Origin: Tetraselmis striata | Lineage: Eukaryota; Chlorophyta; Chlorodendrophyceae; Chlorodendrales; Chlorodendraceae | Assembly: GCA_006384855.1 (NCBI GenBank) | Contig: VCJN01002147.1 | Location: 1-64,000, forward strand | Length of the DNA: 64,000 nt | Direction: 5' to 3' | Shown here: positions 21,585-31,768 of the stretch, in pieces | Numbering within the stretch: position 1 is the stretch's first letter | Layout of the letters: each line of letters starts with the position of its first letter | Translations under genes and position numbers: made by a program | The notes under the pieces: generated by a model | What the model saw: the letters and a program-made list of their open reading frames with translations, nothing else | Told to the model about the DNA's origin: nothing | Databases searched by the model: none

Positions 21585-22975
21585 TGAAATTGTAATTGAT
21601 TACATCGTGACAACCTTTCGTTTCCAATCCCCGCCTCCTTCCGTAACGTGACCATTAGCTGTGTCATTTTCCGGATAACTACAGGTAGTCGCCAGTACGA
21701 GCGACTACCCCTAATTGGCAATACGGGGATTACTGATGCAGTATCCTCGCCCCGCCCCCGACAAAGGATTTCTTGTACGTCGGTAACACACCGGCAATGT
21801 GCAGTTTTCGGTCGCCGTGCTGCTTCTTGGCTCCACTTGCCGCCATCGCTGAAAATATCCCCCAAGTCGCGGCGATGATCGCCCCACCGCGCCGGCTGTG
21901 GTGGTCCGTTGGCGTCGGCCGCGGTCCGCCGCTGCTGCCTCCATCGCGCCCGCCCGGGCTCCTCGCGATAGGGTCCCTAGGGGGACCCTATAGGGGTCGC
22001 GATAGGGGGACTGGAGGGGGAAAGGCGGGCACCCCCCCCCCCCCCCCCCCCCCCCCGTCCGCGTGTCGTCCCTCCGTTGTCGGCATGCCGGTCCTGCTCG
22101 CCCCCGCGCGGCTCACCTCCGCAGCGCGCCTCGTCGTTGTAGCCGCCCGTCCAGGGTCAGACCGAGTTGGCCGCCAGGTGACTCCTCTCGTTGCATGCCT
22201 TCGAATCCCTCACCATATCCGGCTCCTCTCTCCTGGCCCATGGGTCGCTGCCATGCCCGGCCTCTACTCCCCCCCCCCCCCCCCCGCGAACGCATGACCC
22301 GCATGTCACAGCCGGGCTCCCGTCTCCTCGCACTCGCCGCCCTCGCTCGTTCTCATGGGGCGGCCCAGGGTCTTCCAGGTGTTCCAGACTGTTCGGCCTC
22401 AGGGTTTACTGAACACTCCGTTATACTAGGCCGGGATTTGAGTGATTCACAGGTGGAACACATACGGGTGGGGGGGGGGGGGGGAGTACGCCAGATCTTC
22501 TACATGTCGGTCGCAGGTAGGTCGTACCGAGGTACGAAAACACAATTTTATTTCGAACAACCCTCGCTAGTAAGCTGCCCCCATCCGAGTCGCACACATC
22601 CCCTCCCCACCTGTATGCGGATTTCGGAGAGGCCGACGCAATGCCGTTGTCGTACATGAAGTATTTTTGGAGCCCCCCCCCCCCCCCCCCCCCCCGTACA
22701 TGGATGCTGCCCCGCGGCGCTACTTGGCAAGCGCTACCGGGACTACGAGTAATATTTGAAAAGCCCTCATAGGGCTTCCCAACCGTCGCATGATCCGATC
22801 GAGGAACTGCCACAACCGGCCACCCCGCAAAGCCCCTTGCTTGCCGCACCCAGCCGGGCACGGGTGTAAGGGTTTATCAGCGCCCACCACGTTGGGGAGG
22901 TGGGGGTGGTGCCGCCGGGCTTGCCGCACCCATGATCCTCCGCTCATGGTGGGCCGCTGCTTGGCGGAGGGCGCC
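21585..22975 (+). repeat. Dispersed repeat family R, near-full copy 2
   Basis: About 1.39 kb that is collinear with 49,075-50,371: gtttccaatccccgcctcc, attagctgtgtcattttccg, gccaccgcgccggctgtgg-like sequence, actaggccgggatttg, ggtggaacacatacgggtg, tttatttcgaac and the shared end ggcgggcgcc. Four homopolymer runs (C25 at 22,032, C17 at 22,269, G15 at 22,470, C23 at 22,673) lie at places where other copies have short or interrupted C or G tracts. No coding frame is conserved between copies. Confidence 0.85.
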
Positions 22976-24147
22976 ACGGACCATGTAGTGGAGAAATGTT
23001 TTGCATGTCTAAACAGTCCACATTAGCATAGGCAGGGGAGCTAAACCGATTGTACGGGTGCGCAACACTATCGGGGCAGAACGGCCGGCCGGCGCAACAA
23101 AGCATGAGTTACTGTAATGCGCGGGCATCGGCTCAATAACAACATCTAGCAGATCGTAGCAGCTAGCATGCGAACACGGACGGTCCACCAAGGTAGCCGC
23201 TAGGCGCAACACAACCAAGCGTAGTATGTGTACGAGAGATTGACGGCGGCCGCAGTAATATTGACATCGTAGCATTCACCCATCATTACATACAAGCATT
23301 ATAGTATGCATGGTAGGCTTCGGCCAGGAGGGCAAGAGATCAATAACACTTTCACACTATAATACCGTGTTTTTAATGTCATGTAATGCAAAGGGGGTGG
23401 GGAAATTTGAGAGAAAAAGCGTAGAGTAGTGCCCATGCGACCAAGCAGAGGGCATCTGGCGGTGTTGCGGGCTTGGTGCGGCTGTTGCAATGTTGGTTTT
23501 GGATACTGACTCTGTTGAGAGCCGTCCAGGCAACGCATGAGCGGCCGTGCGGTGCGCTGCGGTGGCGGTTCCATCATTCCATGTAATGAATTCTTGATTT
23601 CGCAGCAAATTCAGCGTGCACCACGCATCGCCGCTTGCTGCCGCCGAGCTGTTGGCCCGCCAACCATGAGCACATGCCGACAGCATACCCACTGGGTGAT
23701 GTCCCGGCGACATATGTATATGCATATATATTATACGATATGCTATACATACATACGATATGCTAAATATATGCGATATGCTATATGTATTATACTGTAG
23801 ATATACGATCATTATGTGCCGTTTAATAATATACACATACGTATACGAGAAAAAGAAATGTATAGAAATCCATAGAAGAATATACGATTTTTTTGCTAGT
23901 GTACAAGAATGTGTGCGAATCCACCAACCGTATACGGGGACAAGGGCCCCGCCTCCTCTCATAGCGGCGAAGCCGCTATAATCTATATATTTTTTTTATA
24001 ACAAGCAGGTATAAACATGATACTACTTTTGATGTAGGCGGTACTGGTATCAGTAACAGGATATTCTTTTTCTTAACAAAGTAGCGACTATTTTACAAAG
24101 GTTTTTACTTTCGATGGATTGCTGCAGGTACCACGATATATTTTTAT
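22976..24147. other. Spacer with AT-rich simple repeats
   Basis: No gene was found. Between 23,700 and 23,990 the sequence is very AT-rich, with imperfect repeats of acgatatgctata and tatgcgatatgct, in contrast to the GC-rich surroundings. Confidence 0.4.
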
Positions 24148-24285
24148 ATAATTACATGAGCTAGCTGCAGAAGGTGATCAGGAAACCACCCGAAAAGGCA
24201 ATGGGAAACGTCCACTACAGCAACTACCAGGTACTGTACCAGGATATTTCCGATATCGCCTTCTGCTGCTAGCTCATGTAATTAT
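24148..24285. mobile_element. MITE-like hairpin element, 138 bp
   Basis: The ends ataattacatgagctagc (24,148-24,165) and gctagctcatgtaattat (24,268-24,285) are perfect inverted repeats. Similarity continues inward (gcagaaggtgat against atcgccttctgc) for about 31 bp in all. The middle is noncoding. A small terminal-inverted-repeat element without a gene fits a MITE. One end-like fragment (gctgctagctcatgta) recurs at about 59,361. Confidence 0.55.
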
Positions 24286-24314
24286 ACTGTACCAGGATAT
24301 AATCTTTACTCGTT

Positions 24315-24625
24315 TTCTCCCGCCCTCGGGACAGGACGGGCACCAGTGAAACCCTTGCAGCGTCTCTAGTACAACTGCCGTTTAGGCAGCGATCCAGTTG
24401 CGGAAAACCCTGGTACCTGTAGGCGACGCTCGGTTACAGTCAAGCAAATAATTGCCGAAGCATCCTGCAAGACTAATTGAAGGCTAGTGATAGAATTTCC
24501 AACACTGTTGGATCACCGCCTAAAACACTGCCATCAAAATCCCCGGCACTGACCCCGAAAGGTCCGCCCTACCCGGTTGGTCGTCGGCCCATTCGAGTAG
24601 TAATAATGCGAGTTGGGGCAATATA
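24315..24625 (+). repeat. Dispersed 310-bp repeat S, copy 1
   Basis: The segment from gggacagga (24,330) through gccgtttaggcagcgatcc and cactgccatcaaaatccc to atgcgagttggggca matches 58,672-58,985 in the same orientation. It is noncoding, and both copies lie just outside a host gene. The gap to the cysteine-rich ORF at 24,862 shows nothing else. Confidence 0.75.
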
Positions 24626-24861
24626 CTCGTATCAATGCAGCTCGCGGGTCGCGGCGGCAGTTGGGCTGAGGGTTCGGCGCGCGGATCAATTGCCCCACCC
24701 GGCCACCCCATCATCGCCTCAGCTGAGCGGCCAGTGTGCACCCGACTTGCCGCCAGAGGCACACATTGAACTTCTGCCAATGCGATAGAGCTCGAGACTT
24801 CTCGCCACCGACCGCAAGAGCACAAACATAGCGCTTCGTTGCCGATCGACAGCTCGACGGA

Positions 24862-25368
24862 ATGGCCAAGACCGCCAGCTTCCCTAGCCAGGGCGACCTG
24901 TGCCTCAAGACGGCATGCGGCTGCTGCTCGCAAGCCTTTTGGCTCAAGCTGCCCGACTGCCTGGGCTGCGCCAACGGGATGACCTGCTGCTGCATGTCGG
25001 GCTCCATGTCCTGCGGTATCACGGCGAATCCTTCCGTGTGCTACGCCTCCAGTGGCGACGCCAAGTTCTTGCCGTTGTCCGTGCTCGACGGGAAGGGCCC
25101 CATCTGCGCCTTCAGCGGCAGCGGCACCGTGTGCTGCTTCGTCGAGTCCACCTCCGCCTTCGACTGCGACATCAAGTTCAAGGCTTGCCTCGAATGCAAG
25201 TCGCAGATGCTGTGCGTGGATATGCGCGCCGCTATTCCGCCCAACTCGGAAGTGCCCTGCGAGGTCGGCTTGTGCGGCGTGATGTGCTACAAGGACAAGA
25301 AGGTGGGGGTGGTGGTGCAGCCAAACTTGCCAACAAGCGTCCCTGGTGGGCAGAAGATGTCAAGATAA
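24862..25368 (+). CDS. Cysteine-rich protein of unknown function, 168 aa
   Basis: A single open exon starts at ATG 24,862 and ends at TAA 25,366-25,368. The protein has 21 cysteines, many paired or tripled (CGCC, TCCCM, TVCCF), spaced through LKLPDCLGCANG, GKGPICAFSGSGTVCCF, FKACLECKSQMLCVD and AIPPNSEVPCEVGLCGVMCY. There is no signal peptide or membrane helix. The closing pattern (PP, acidic, VPCE, CG-x-x-CY) resembles lineage-specific cysteine-rich proteins I recall from algae and other protists, for which no function is established. A GTGGGGGT after KDKK could be a donor, so the last 20 residues may be intronic. The ORF is long for a GC-rich background and stands free of repeats, which supports a real gene. 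Confidence 0.6.
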   Translation: MAKTASFPSQGDLCLKTACGCCSQAFWLKLPDCLGCANGMTCCCMSGSMSCGITANPSVCYASSGDAKFLPLSVLDGKGPICAFSGSGTVCCFVESTSAFDCDIKFKACLECKSQMLCVDMRAAIPPNSEVPCEVGLCGVMCYKDKKVGVVVQPNLPTSVPGGQKMSR

Positions 25369-26536
25369 TATGTGACGGCGGGTGCGAGCTAAGACAACCT
25401 GAAGTGACTATATATAGCATTTATCTTACAAAAGCGCATATTAGTTGAGCCATGAACAATCCAAATAAATTCCATTCCTCACATCATTATTTGACCCGCT
25501 GATCAATATCCGACCGGAAGGCGTGGTATTGATTGCGCGCGCTCAGAGGAATGCAATTATATGTGACTACTAGAAGACCCGCATTCTACAAGACCTATAA
25601 GAATAGATGTCATAGTAACCTCGCATGCCAAATTCACCGGTGTATGTACACACCACTGTACATAAGTCATTTACCTCATGCAGCGATGATACGTATCACA
25701 CCCCGCACACACCCACTCATAGCAGAAACGCACAAGTCAGTGGCAGTGAGCATTCACTGGGCAGACGCACATACTATCGCTTACCTTCCATGATGCTGCC
25801 TTCGCAGCATATGTATTTAACAGCTCCCGTTTCACTGTACGCCGCAAGCAGAATACCGAAAGGCTACGAAACACATACCCATGCTGTCATATTGTTTTGC
25901 ATGCCAGCAGGCGGAAGTATTGTGATCTCGTCCCAAAAGGTAGTAAATACGCCCGCAAGTGAATGACAAAACTATTCAATAAATGATAATAACAAGACCA
26001 GACGGCAGGGTAGCTATTGTTGGGATAGAAGAGTGGGCGAGTGCTATGTGAAGCTGCAGGTGGTTTCAGGGCATCATCTAATCAATCTCACACCAATAAT
26101 GCTGGCCCTCCCGCCAAAATTATAATGTCTACTGCCAATGGCAAGTATGCAGGTGCACTTTACTGCTCACGTGCCACCTTCTTAACACCATCTGCGCACG
26201 TGCCGCCTTGTTTACATCAAAGGGGTGCTGATTGGTGGATAGGTATATACAGTCAGGAAGTTTGTTTAACATTAGCGTCGTGTAAAGCGCCTTGTCTGGT
26301 GTAGCCGGCGCGGTATTGATGGCAACATGGACGTTCCCGCTATAGGCTTTATCTGTCATTCTACAGTAAAATCATCGTCGTCCTTGGCATGCGACTAGGT
26401 TGAGCATGCATGTGCCCCACTGGCACTAAAATCCTGCCTGTTGCTGTGGTGATCTGTGCATTCACAGCTTTGCTAGACCTCGCCGTTCTCCTCATGTCCG
26501 GAGTTCCCCCACCCCCCCCCCCCCCTCCAAAAAAAA

Positions 26537-26580
<44 letters not shown>

Positions 26581-26581
26581 C
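25369..26581. other. Spacer ending in (AT)n microsatellite
   Basis: No gene motif was found. A C14 run (26,512-26,525), an A tract and about 40 bases of alternating AT (26,538-26,579) lie directly beside the MULE terminal repeat. Confidence 0.5.
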
Positions 26582-26593
26582 GGAACATTCTAC

Positions 26594-26616
26594 CCCGATC
26601 CTGGGGATCTTCATCC
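26594..26616 (+). repeat. MULE terminal inverted repeat, left
   Basis: The core, beginning cccgatcctgg, is the exact reverse complement of 30,716-30,738. Similarity extends outward with mismatches to about 26,582. Confidence 0.85.
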
Positions 26617-26891
26617 TCTTGCCTATTTTGGAAACATTTGCATTTTTACATGATGCTCGTACACGTACCCGTGCACATCCTAAAATTTTGACAATTGCAT
26701 AATCGCGAGTGCGCCTGTAACACAACTGTAACAATAACTGCTGACTCATTAGTCGCTAGTACCTGTACCTGTTGCAGCAAAGTGCGCGCCTACGAGTACG
26801 CGGGCGACCGCCCGGTACCTGTAGCGACTACTCGTCGTAGTCGCAACATCGCTGCTGCTCAGCAGCAGCATCGCCGCGGCGGCGTTGTCGA

Positions 26892-29800
26892 CTACTGGCG
26901 CATTATTGCGGAAGCGGCTCCCTGCGGGCACGTACGCGCATTGTGGCCCATCTCCTGGCATACGCCACATTTCCGGGCCCTCTTGAGAGTCTGAAAACCA
27001 GCCCCACCATCTCCAGGCTCCCTTTCCGCCGCCTCGCGCGGACGCGTCCCCGGCTGCGGGACTTCCAGTAGTCCAGGGCGAGAGCTTGGCGCCATTCCGC
27101 CAGATACAGGTGCACCCGCTCTCTCGGAGCTACCAACCGGGGTCGGCGTGCTGTGGGAGGTTCTCTCGCGGCTGGTGGTGTGGTCGACTTGTTGCAGGGG
27201 CTGACGCTGGGCTGCAGGTCGGTTACGGACACCGAGTCGGTTAGCACCCTGAGGGCGCCCCTTCCCACGCACAACGTCAGGGTTCAACACAACAGAAGCG
27301 GAAGCGCGACTCAGCACGTGGCCTGACGCGTGCATCGAACCGCCGCCCATCTCCTCAGTCGGTGCAGATGCGAAGCCCTTCAGGGCTGAGTACAGCCCCT
27401 CGTGTGCGTTGGTGTCGATAGCTCGCTCGATTGCCTTCTTAGCCTCGCCTAGCAAGGTACCCCATAGCCGCTTGAGTGTGAGATCCTTAGCGAGCTGCGT
27501 GTTGCTCTCCTCGTCAGTGCCGGAGGCCGTCTGTGGACAATCGGTAGGACTGGGGTAGAGTAGACGCTGGCAGGTGAAATGCGCTTGGGGGGCAGCAGGG
27601 TTGTCGAAAGTGTGCAGCCGTACCGACGACAGACTGAGTGGTTGTGCTTGCTTGAACCAGAGGTCGTTCACCAAGCCCCTGTGGAAGGTGGCCGCTGTGC
27701 TGCAGCACAGCACTGCCCAGTAGTGCCGGCAAGGTACTCCACAGCGCACGCCGGACCCGCAAGTGCAAGTGTGCGCCTGGTAAGCATCCCGGCCCTGAAG
27801 CTTGTCGTGTAGCATAACGAAGTGGGGGTTGGTGGGCTTGTCCGTCACAGTGTGCAAGATGCCAACCTTGAAGCATCTCAGGTCAGCATGGTGCTGCGCA
27901 GGCACAGCTGCTCGAAGGTCTGCTGCGGTCTGGAACCGAGGGTGGTCAGCGAGATCTGGGTCAATGGACGGAAATGGCCGGAGGTCGGCCGTAGTAGTAG
28001 TAGACGGATCATCCACCAAGGTGAGGGGCACCTCTGTAGCCCTGTAGTTTGCACCCGCCATCATTTGCTTCTGCATCATCGCCATCCCGTAGCCTGTGAG
28101 TGTCTCCTTCATCTCCTCTGTGATTGCTGGGTAGCAACTCGCCGCGTATGTTCTCGCGCTCGTTGCATGCACCTGCACACCGCCATTGTTCATCAAATGA
28201 AAACAAAATAGGTTACACGAGTGTCGTGTCAATCAAAATCAAGCACTTCTGGTATACAGCATATGTGCGGGGTATACCTCATCCTTGGCTGAAGCAACAA
28301 CTAACTTCGCTTCTTCTCGCGCCTCCTTCAGTAGCACTTGATCAAACAACTTGGAGAGTGGACTCTGGCCGGACAAATGTGCCTTGAAGTGGCGGTTCAG
28401 ACCCTCGCCACGTTGTGTTGACACAGCGCCGGTGGAAAACCTGGTGTGCCTGAAGCCTGCCCAGTACCTGACATTGGGAGTAAGGTGGTTGTCAAGGTAC
28501 GGCGCTGCCTTAGGCCAACGTTGCTTGAGGGCATTGTACTCCTCCCAAAAAACTGTCTCCGACATGTATTGCTGGCACTGCTTGAATTCTGAAGAGAAGT
28601 CATGGTAACTGCCGGCCAGCGCGGACATGAGATGCTTCCGAAGATTCTGGTGGAGATGCCATAAGCACCACAAGTGCAAAGCCAGCGGTAAGATAGATGC
28701 CACAGCCGCACAGACTCCTGGATCCGCATCTGTTAGGAGTAGCTGCGGAGGAATTCCAACTGCTTCAAGGTAACACTGTAGCTGCCACTCATAGTCTGTT
28801 GTGGCCTCCTTTGAGGAAAGAGCAATAGCAAGCAACACTGTTTGACCATGCCTGCACACACACAAGATCACAAAAGAGGGCGTAACTTGCCAAATTGTGG
28901 CGCAGCGCGAAAAGCGGGGATGGATGGAGCTGAGCGGCGACGGCAGAGCTGCTGGGTGTGGGCGGCGGGAGGGCTGGCTCGACACAAGGGTAGCGCCATA
29001 TACCACCGCGTATTGGGGTTGGAGAGTGGGGGGGGGTAAAGGTGACACATGACATGGGGCAGCGCCAACATGAAACGTGGCTGGAGGAAGGGTGCACACC
29101 GGTTAGGAGCTGAGAACAACCCGCATGGTAGCTTGAAGCGGCTGGTCTTGTAGGTGTTGTCATGAATGATAACTTGATAAAGGTCATAGGCCATGTCTCG
29201 TTGCCTCGGGCTCATCCAGAAGAGATGGGTGAGTCGATTCGTCACGGGGTCGACTTTGAACCTGCATGAATGAGCATGTTGGATTAGTTTGCGCACATCA
29301 TCATATTTGTGTGATCATTTGTTGGCGCGATTACCTCACAAACCATCTGCTATCCTCTTGCTGCAAACGCAGGAGCTCCTGCAGCAGCAGACTAGCATCC
29401 ATACTCCCCCCGCCTGTTGGAGTTCTTATGTTGACAACGTCTTTCACAGTGATAAGCGGGGCGTTGGGAAACTTTTTCCTGAAGCATGTAAGGACGTCCT
29501 CCGGGGCAATTCCTGCGTTAGCTAGAGAAGTGATGAATTCCTGCATGTCTACGGTAAGGTTGGCCACCCGGTTTTGGTAGGACTGGACCAACTCTGAAAG
29601 TGGTCGGTGGTTGTGCTTCATGTTTGTTGTAGCCAGCTTCCACAAGCCATCAACCTGCCGCCGGACGTTCAATCTGGACAGCACAAACATATAAGTCGCA
29701 TGTTGTAAAAAACACAATTTGCTAAGCATTTGGTATGATTTGAAGCCTGGCTGGACACGCACAAATAGTGGGGGGGGGGGGGGGGGGGGGGCGTTTTCCC

Positions 29801-30515
29801 ACCTGAATGGGCACATATCTTCCCCGGGAAGAGCATACTGGTTGCCCTTAGCGCGTCGCTGGGATGGGTTGAGAGAGTCGTCTCCCGCTTTTCCGGATGC
29901 CTTCCTCCCTTTCCGCCTGCACACGAAGGTGGCCTTCCCTTGCTTGAGGTCGGCACTTTTTTGAACGAGGTTGAACCCGCAGGCTTTGGCCCACTCTTGG
30001 CACTCTCCTCTGCAGATTTCGAGCGTGGTGGCGCGGGAAAGGTCTGGCGCATCGGGGCAACTAGGCCCATACCACTCGTTCGCAATGTCATTCGTTTCAG
30101 TTTGGGGATATTGATCGGTCCTTGGGGGGCACTCGTCTCGACGCTGGCGAGCCGAGTCGTCAACGGGTGCACAGATGACCGGCGTTGTGCGAGGGTCCGT
30201 CCCGTCGACGAGTGCGTCGTGCGCCGCCTCCCTTGTTTGCTGGTCAATGACGAGATTCTTGTTGCAACCACAGTCATTGACGTCCTCGCTGCCGTTGACA
30301 GTCGCGGCGCACATAGCGTGGAAGTGGCCGCCGCAAGAACGACAACGGTGCTGAGAGGTGCCCACCTCGATCAGACGCCTCACCCCGCAGGGCCGGACAC
30401 AGCAGCGCTGCTGGCCTTCAAACGGCGGGACCCCGTCCACGTCCTTGTCGTCCCAAAATTTATCCTCCTCATGTTGCCCGGGGTCGTATGGTTGCGTCGT
30501 CGGCAGTGCCTCCAT
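26892..30515 (-). CDS. MULE transposase (FAR1-like), five exons
   Basis: Exons 30,515-29,803, 29,673-29,335, 29,261-29,100, 28,851-28,278 and 28,172-26,892 (TAG) join in frame to 1,022 aa. Order of parts: an N-terminal zinc-binding segment (RCCVRPCGVRRLI, HRCRSCGGHFHAMC); a FAR1-type DNA-binding region (ECQEWAKACGFNLVQKS, FVCRRKGRK, then MKHNHRPLS after intron 1); the MULE catalytic domain with VIIHDNTYKTSRF, LLLTDADPGVCAAV, LWCLWHLHQN and FWEEYNAL; a SWIM zinc finger (CTCGSGVRCGVPCRHYW); and a C-terminal CCHC knuckle (CGVCQEMGHNARTC). It would cut and move the element. A G22 run lies in intron 1 and a G23 run lies upstream of the ATG. Confidence 0.9.
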
Positions 30516-30715
30516 GGTGAGTGAGGAAGAGCGTGGTGGTGGTGGTTTCGGGGGGGGGGGGGGGGGGGGGGGATCTGGGGATTGGTCAAAGCGCATCTCA
30601 GTCACTGGTGCTGTGTATGGTACTCGGCCGGGCGCGGGCACGACGCGCCGGCGGTAGCCGCGCGTACTCGTACGCGTACGGCCGTACGTACCGTACAGGG
30701 GGGATGCACATCCTG

Positions 30716-30738
30716 GGATGAAGATCCCCAGGATCGGG
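30716..30738 (-). repeat. MULE terminal inverted repeat, right
   Basis: Exact reverse complement of 26,594-26,616. It lies about 200 bp upstream of the transposase start codon, so the promoter is internal to the repeat. Confidence 0.85.
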
Positions 30739-31048
30739 ATAGACAATTCCTATTATACATATATATAATGATATATATACATATAGAGACGCGCACGCAG
30801 CTTGCAAAACCTAGGCAGCGCAGCTTGCATAATACACACATAGCGGTGCAAGGAGGTGGTGACCAAGCACAGAGGTAGATAACAAGTGAAGCTCATCAGC
30901 TGCGGCTAATATGCTACATGGAAGACATGCAATATCCTACGTTCAACATTCATACGTTCATACATTCAACAGCCTGAATCGTGCGGGTGTGATCTCGAGT
31001 GTCCGACAGATGGCAAAAGAATAAAAGCCTGCGTTCTGTCTGCCCCTG

Positions 31049-31768
31049 CTACTGCCTTGCCTTCTTTGCTATGGAATTCCGCGGGGCTTGCCTCAGCTCG
31101 GCTCGCACCTCGACCAGCAGCTTACTGAGGAGGTTGCGCCCTGTTCCTAGCTCAGGTTTTTTCTTGTTTGCATCTCCCCAGACACCATCGGTTGGAGATC
31201 GTTCAACGACCGGTACACTACCAGTCGAGAGCAACAGCGCCTTCAGCCGTGGATTTTGCTTGAATTTCAGTGTCACCAACTCTTTCATGAGACGAATCTT
31301 GACATCGTCCGTGTCCCAACCAGGCCGCATCGGCAGCCGACGGGCGCGAAACGCCAACATTTGATTCTTCAGCTTCTGGCCTTTCTGCATGTTTGCCGTG
31401 AAGCTGGACGCCTTTATTGATCCCAAGTACTACAAGGTAACAGCTCCGTTGGACCGGGCAAACATCGAGACGTCTCCGGCCTGCAGCATCTCAGGCGGGA
31501 ACTTCAGGAGCTGAAAGGCGTGTTCTCCACCCCTTCATACCTCACCCCAGCGACGGCAGGGTTGAACTGCGATGAGTAGCTGCCAGCGGGGATAGTGAAG
31601 GGGGACCTCTCGAGGTTGTTGAACAGCCTGTACTTCTTTTCCGCGTTCGGGACCTTGGTCTAAGTAGAAGCCGACATAGCCGGGGAAGCCACTCGCACCC
31701 GGGCGGGTGGTGGCCGATGATGGCGATGCATCGGCCAAGCCAGAGCGCTCTTTCCGTTTGCTGGACAT
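31049..31768 (-). pseudogene. NADAR/YbiA-like N-glycosidase-family protein, disrupted
   Basis: The NADAR family includes YbiA-type N-glycosidases acting on riboflavin intermediates or ADP-ribose on nucleic acid. A likely start (MSSKRKERSGL) is at 31,768. The family pattern follows in pieces: YRLFNNLERSPFTIPAG, then EHAFQLLKFPPEMLQAGDVS, ARRLPMRPGWDTDDVKIRLM, LKFKQNPRLKALLLSTG, VVERSPTDGVWGDANKK and GRNLLSKLLVEVRAELR. The C-terminal 125 codons are intact (31,426-31,049). Upstream are two single-base frame changes (about 31,655 and 31,530) and an in-frame TAG (about 31,435), so the gene is broken unless short introns hide these. Homology to the domain is clear; function in this copy is not. Confidence 0.7.

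Larger units (their letters stand above)
26582..30751 (-). mobile_element. Mutator-like (MULE) DNA transposon, complete-looking
   Basis: Terminal inverted repeats lie at about 26,582-26,616 and 30,716-30,751, with a perfect 23-bp core (26,594-26,616 against 30,716-30,738, containing cctggggatcttcatcc). The element spans 4.17 kb and encloses one intact five-exon transposase gene. Both outer flanks are AT microsatellite with tattata, so a 9-11-bp target duplication cannot be separated from the simple repeat. Insertion into or next to an AT repeat is the likely origin. An unbroken coding frame and near-perfect terminal repeats suggest recent activity. Confidence 0.88.
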
